A DNA stretch of 64,000 bases from Helicovermis profundi. GTDB lineage: Bacteria > Bacillota > Clostridia > Peptostreptococcales > Acidaminobacteraceae. Positions 63,507 to 64,000 of the stretch are shown piece after piece (the first letter of the stretch is position 1; each line of letters opens with the position of its first letter). The stretch covers positions 1,322,001-1,386,000 of the forward strand of contig NZ_AP028654.1 in the NCBI RefSeq assembly GCF_033097505.1, in the 5' to 3' direction. The notes under the pieces are model-generated. The model ran no database searches. It worked only from the letters and a program-made list of their open reading frames with translations, and had not been told where the DNA came from. The position numbers and the translations under genes were made by a program.

Positions 63507-64000
63507 ATGAGTAATTACGATATTGCATTAATTAATGGACGAATATATGGTAAAAGGGGTATGGAAAATAGTTTCATTGGAATAAAAAATGGACTTATCA
63601 AAAAAATATGTGACAATAATATGATATGTGATTATAATGCTGACTCACTTATAGATTTAAAAGGTAAAACAATTTACCCCGGCTTTATAGATTCACATAT
63701 GCATTTGCTTTCATATAGTCAAAAAAAATTAAATGAAATCTCACTTAATGGCCTTACTTCAGATGATCAATTAATAAGTAAAGTTAAAGTATTTATTAAA
63801 GAGAAAAACTTAAAAAAAGGTGAGTGGATAATTGGAGCTGGCTGGAATCAGGATGATTTTAAAAATAGGAAAATGATAGATAAAACTGTCCTTGATAAGA
63901 TTTCTAAAGATAATCCTATTATACTAACAAGAACTTGCTACCATATTTGTGCAGTTAACACTTATGTTTTAAATTTAGCGAATATTGATAAAAACACAAA
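63507..64000 (+). CDS. Amidohydrolase family 3 protein (YtcJ-like), cut by the window edge
   Basis: Partial gene open to the right edge (about 164 codons seen). ALINGRIYG at the start and KTIYPGFIDSHMHLLSYS (about residues 53-70) with the metal-binding H-x-H of the amidohydrolase family, then GEWIIGAGWNQDDF, match the YtcJ-like amidohydrolase 3 group. Substrate unknown. AAGGAG before the ATG, 15 bases after the phosphodiesterase gene, so probably one operon. Confidence 0.85.
   Translation, partial: MSNYDIALINGRIYGKRGMENSFIGIKNGLIKKICDNNMICDYNADSLIDLKGKTIYPGFIDSHMHLLSYSQKKLNEISLNGLTSDDQLISKVKVFIKEKNLKKGEWIIGAGWNQDDFKNRKMIDKTVLDKISKDNPIILTRTCYHICAVNTYVLNLANIDKNT

Overview
The window comes from a low-GC, AT-rich Gram-positive anaerobe, most likely a member of the Clostridia or Tissierellia. 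The grounds are the codon use, strong GGAGG-type ribosome binding sites with many TTG and GTG starts, tRNA-Trp T-box control of trp, PucR regulators, and a type-A RNase P RNA 3' end. Nearly everything is on the + strand; the exceptions are one insertion sequence and one PucR-type regulator. No tRNA, rRNA or CRISPR array was seen.

Region 1 (1-17.9 kb) is the right part of a contractile-tail (PBSX/Xkd-like) prophage. In order it encodes a ClpP-like head protease, an HK97-type capsid, connector and closure proteins, sheath, tube, tail assembly chaperones with a programmed -1 frameshift, tape measure, baseplate hub and wedge, fibre, XkdX, and a holin/amidase lysis module. A DarT-DarG toxin-antitoxin pair, probably anti-phage cargo, closes it. 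About 200 bp past darG lies an isolated 3' end of rnpB (RNase P RNA) with a terminator. This marks the right attachment site and implies that the element integrated into the 3' end of rnpB.

Region 2 (18-22.7 kb) holds a TIM-barrel protein, a stand-alone CbiK chelatase, a MOSC protein, a lipoprotein and an MFS-type transporter.

Region 3 (22.8-36.1 kb) is a catabolic island: a three-subunit molybdenum hydroxylase (xanthine dehydrogenase type), a UraA-type permease, a PucR regulator, DUF2877 (AllH-like), FdrA, a 59-aa FdrA-domain protein, DUF1116 (AllG-like), a cyclase-family hydrolase and a CaiB/BaiF CoA-transferase. AllH, FdrA and AllG together resemble the oxamate carbamoyltransferase of allantoin fermenters. 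I infer that the island degrades an N-heterocycle or ureide and recovers carbamoyl phosphate.

Region 4 (36.2-45 kb) has a MarR-AhpD pair behind a perfect operator, a PocR-AraC regulator, an IS110-family insertion, the glycerol/dihydroxyacetone genes gldA-dhaK-dhaL, an EEP-family phosphatase/nuclease and an alpha/beta hydrolase.

Region 5 (45-55.2 kb) has an RlmI-like methyltransferase, an AlaX-type editing protein, a small membrane protein, then a complete trpEGDCFBA operon. The trp leader is a tRNA-Trp T-box whose antiterminator/terminator module is duplicated, and trpF appears to start with ATT.

Region 6 (55.2-64 kb) has a PucR regulator divergent from an ornithine-cyclodeaminase-like gene and an aminotransferase, a secreted lamin-tail/phospholipase-D nuclease, a cupin, a membrane glycerophosphodiesterase and the start of an amidohydrolase.
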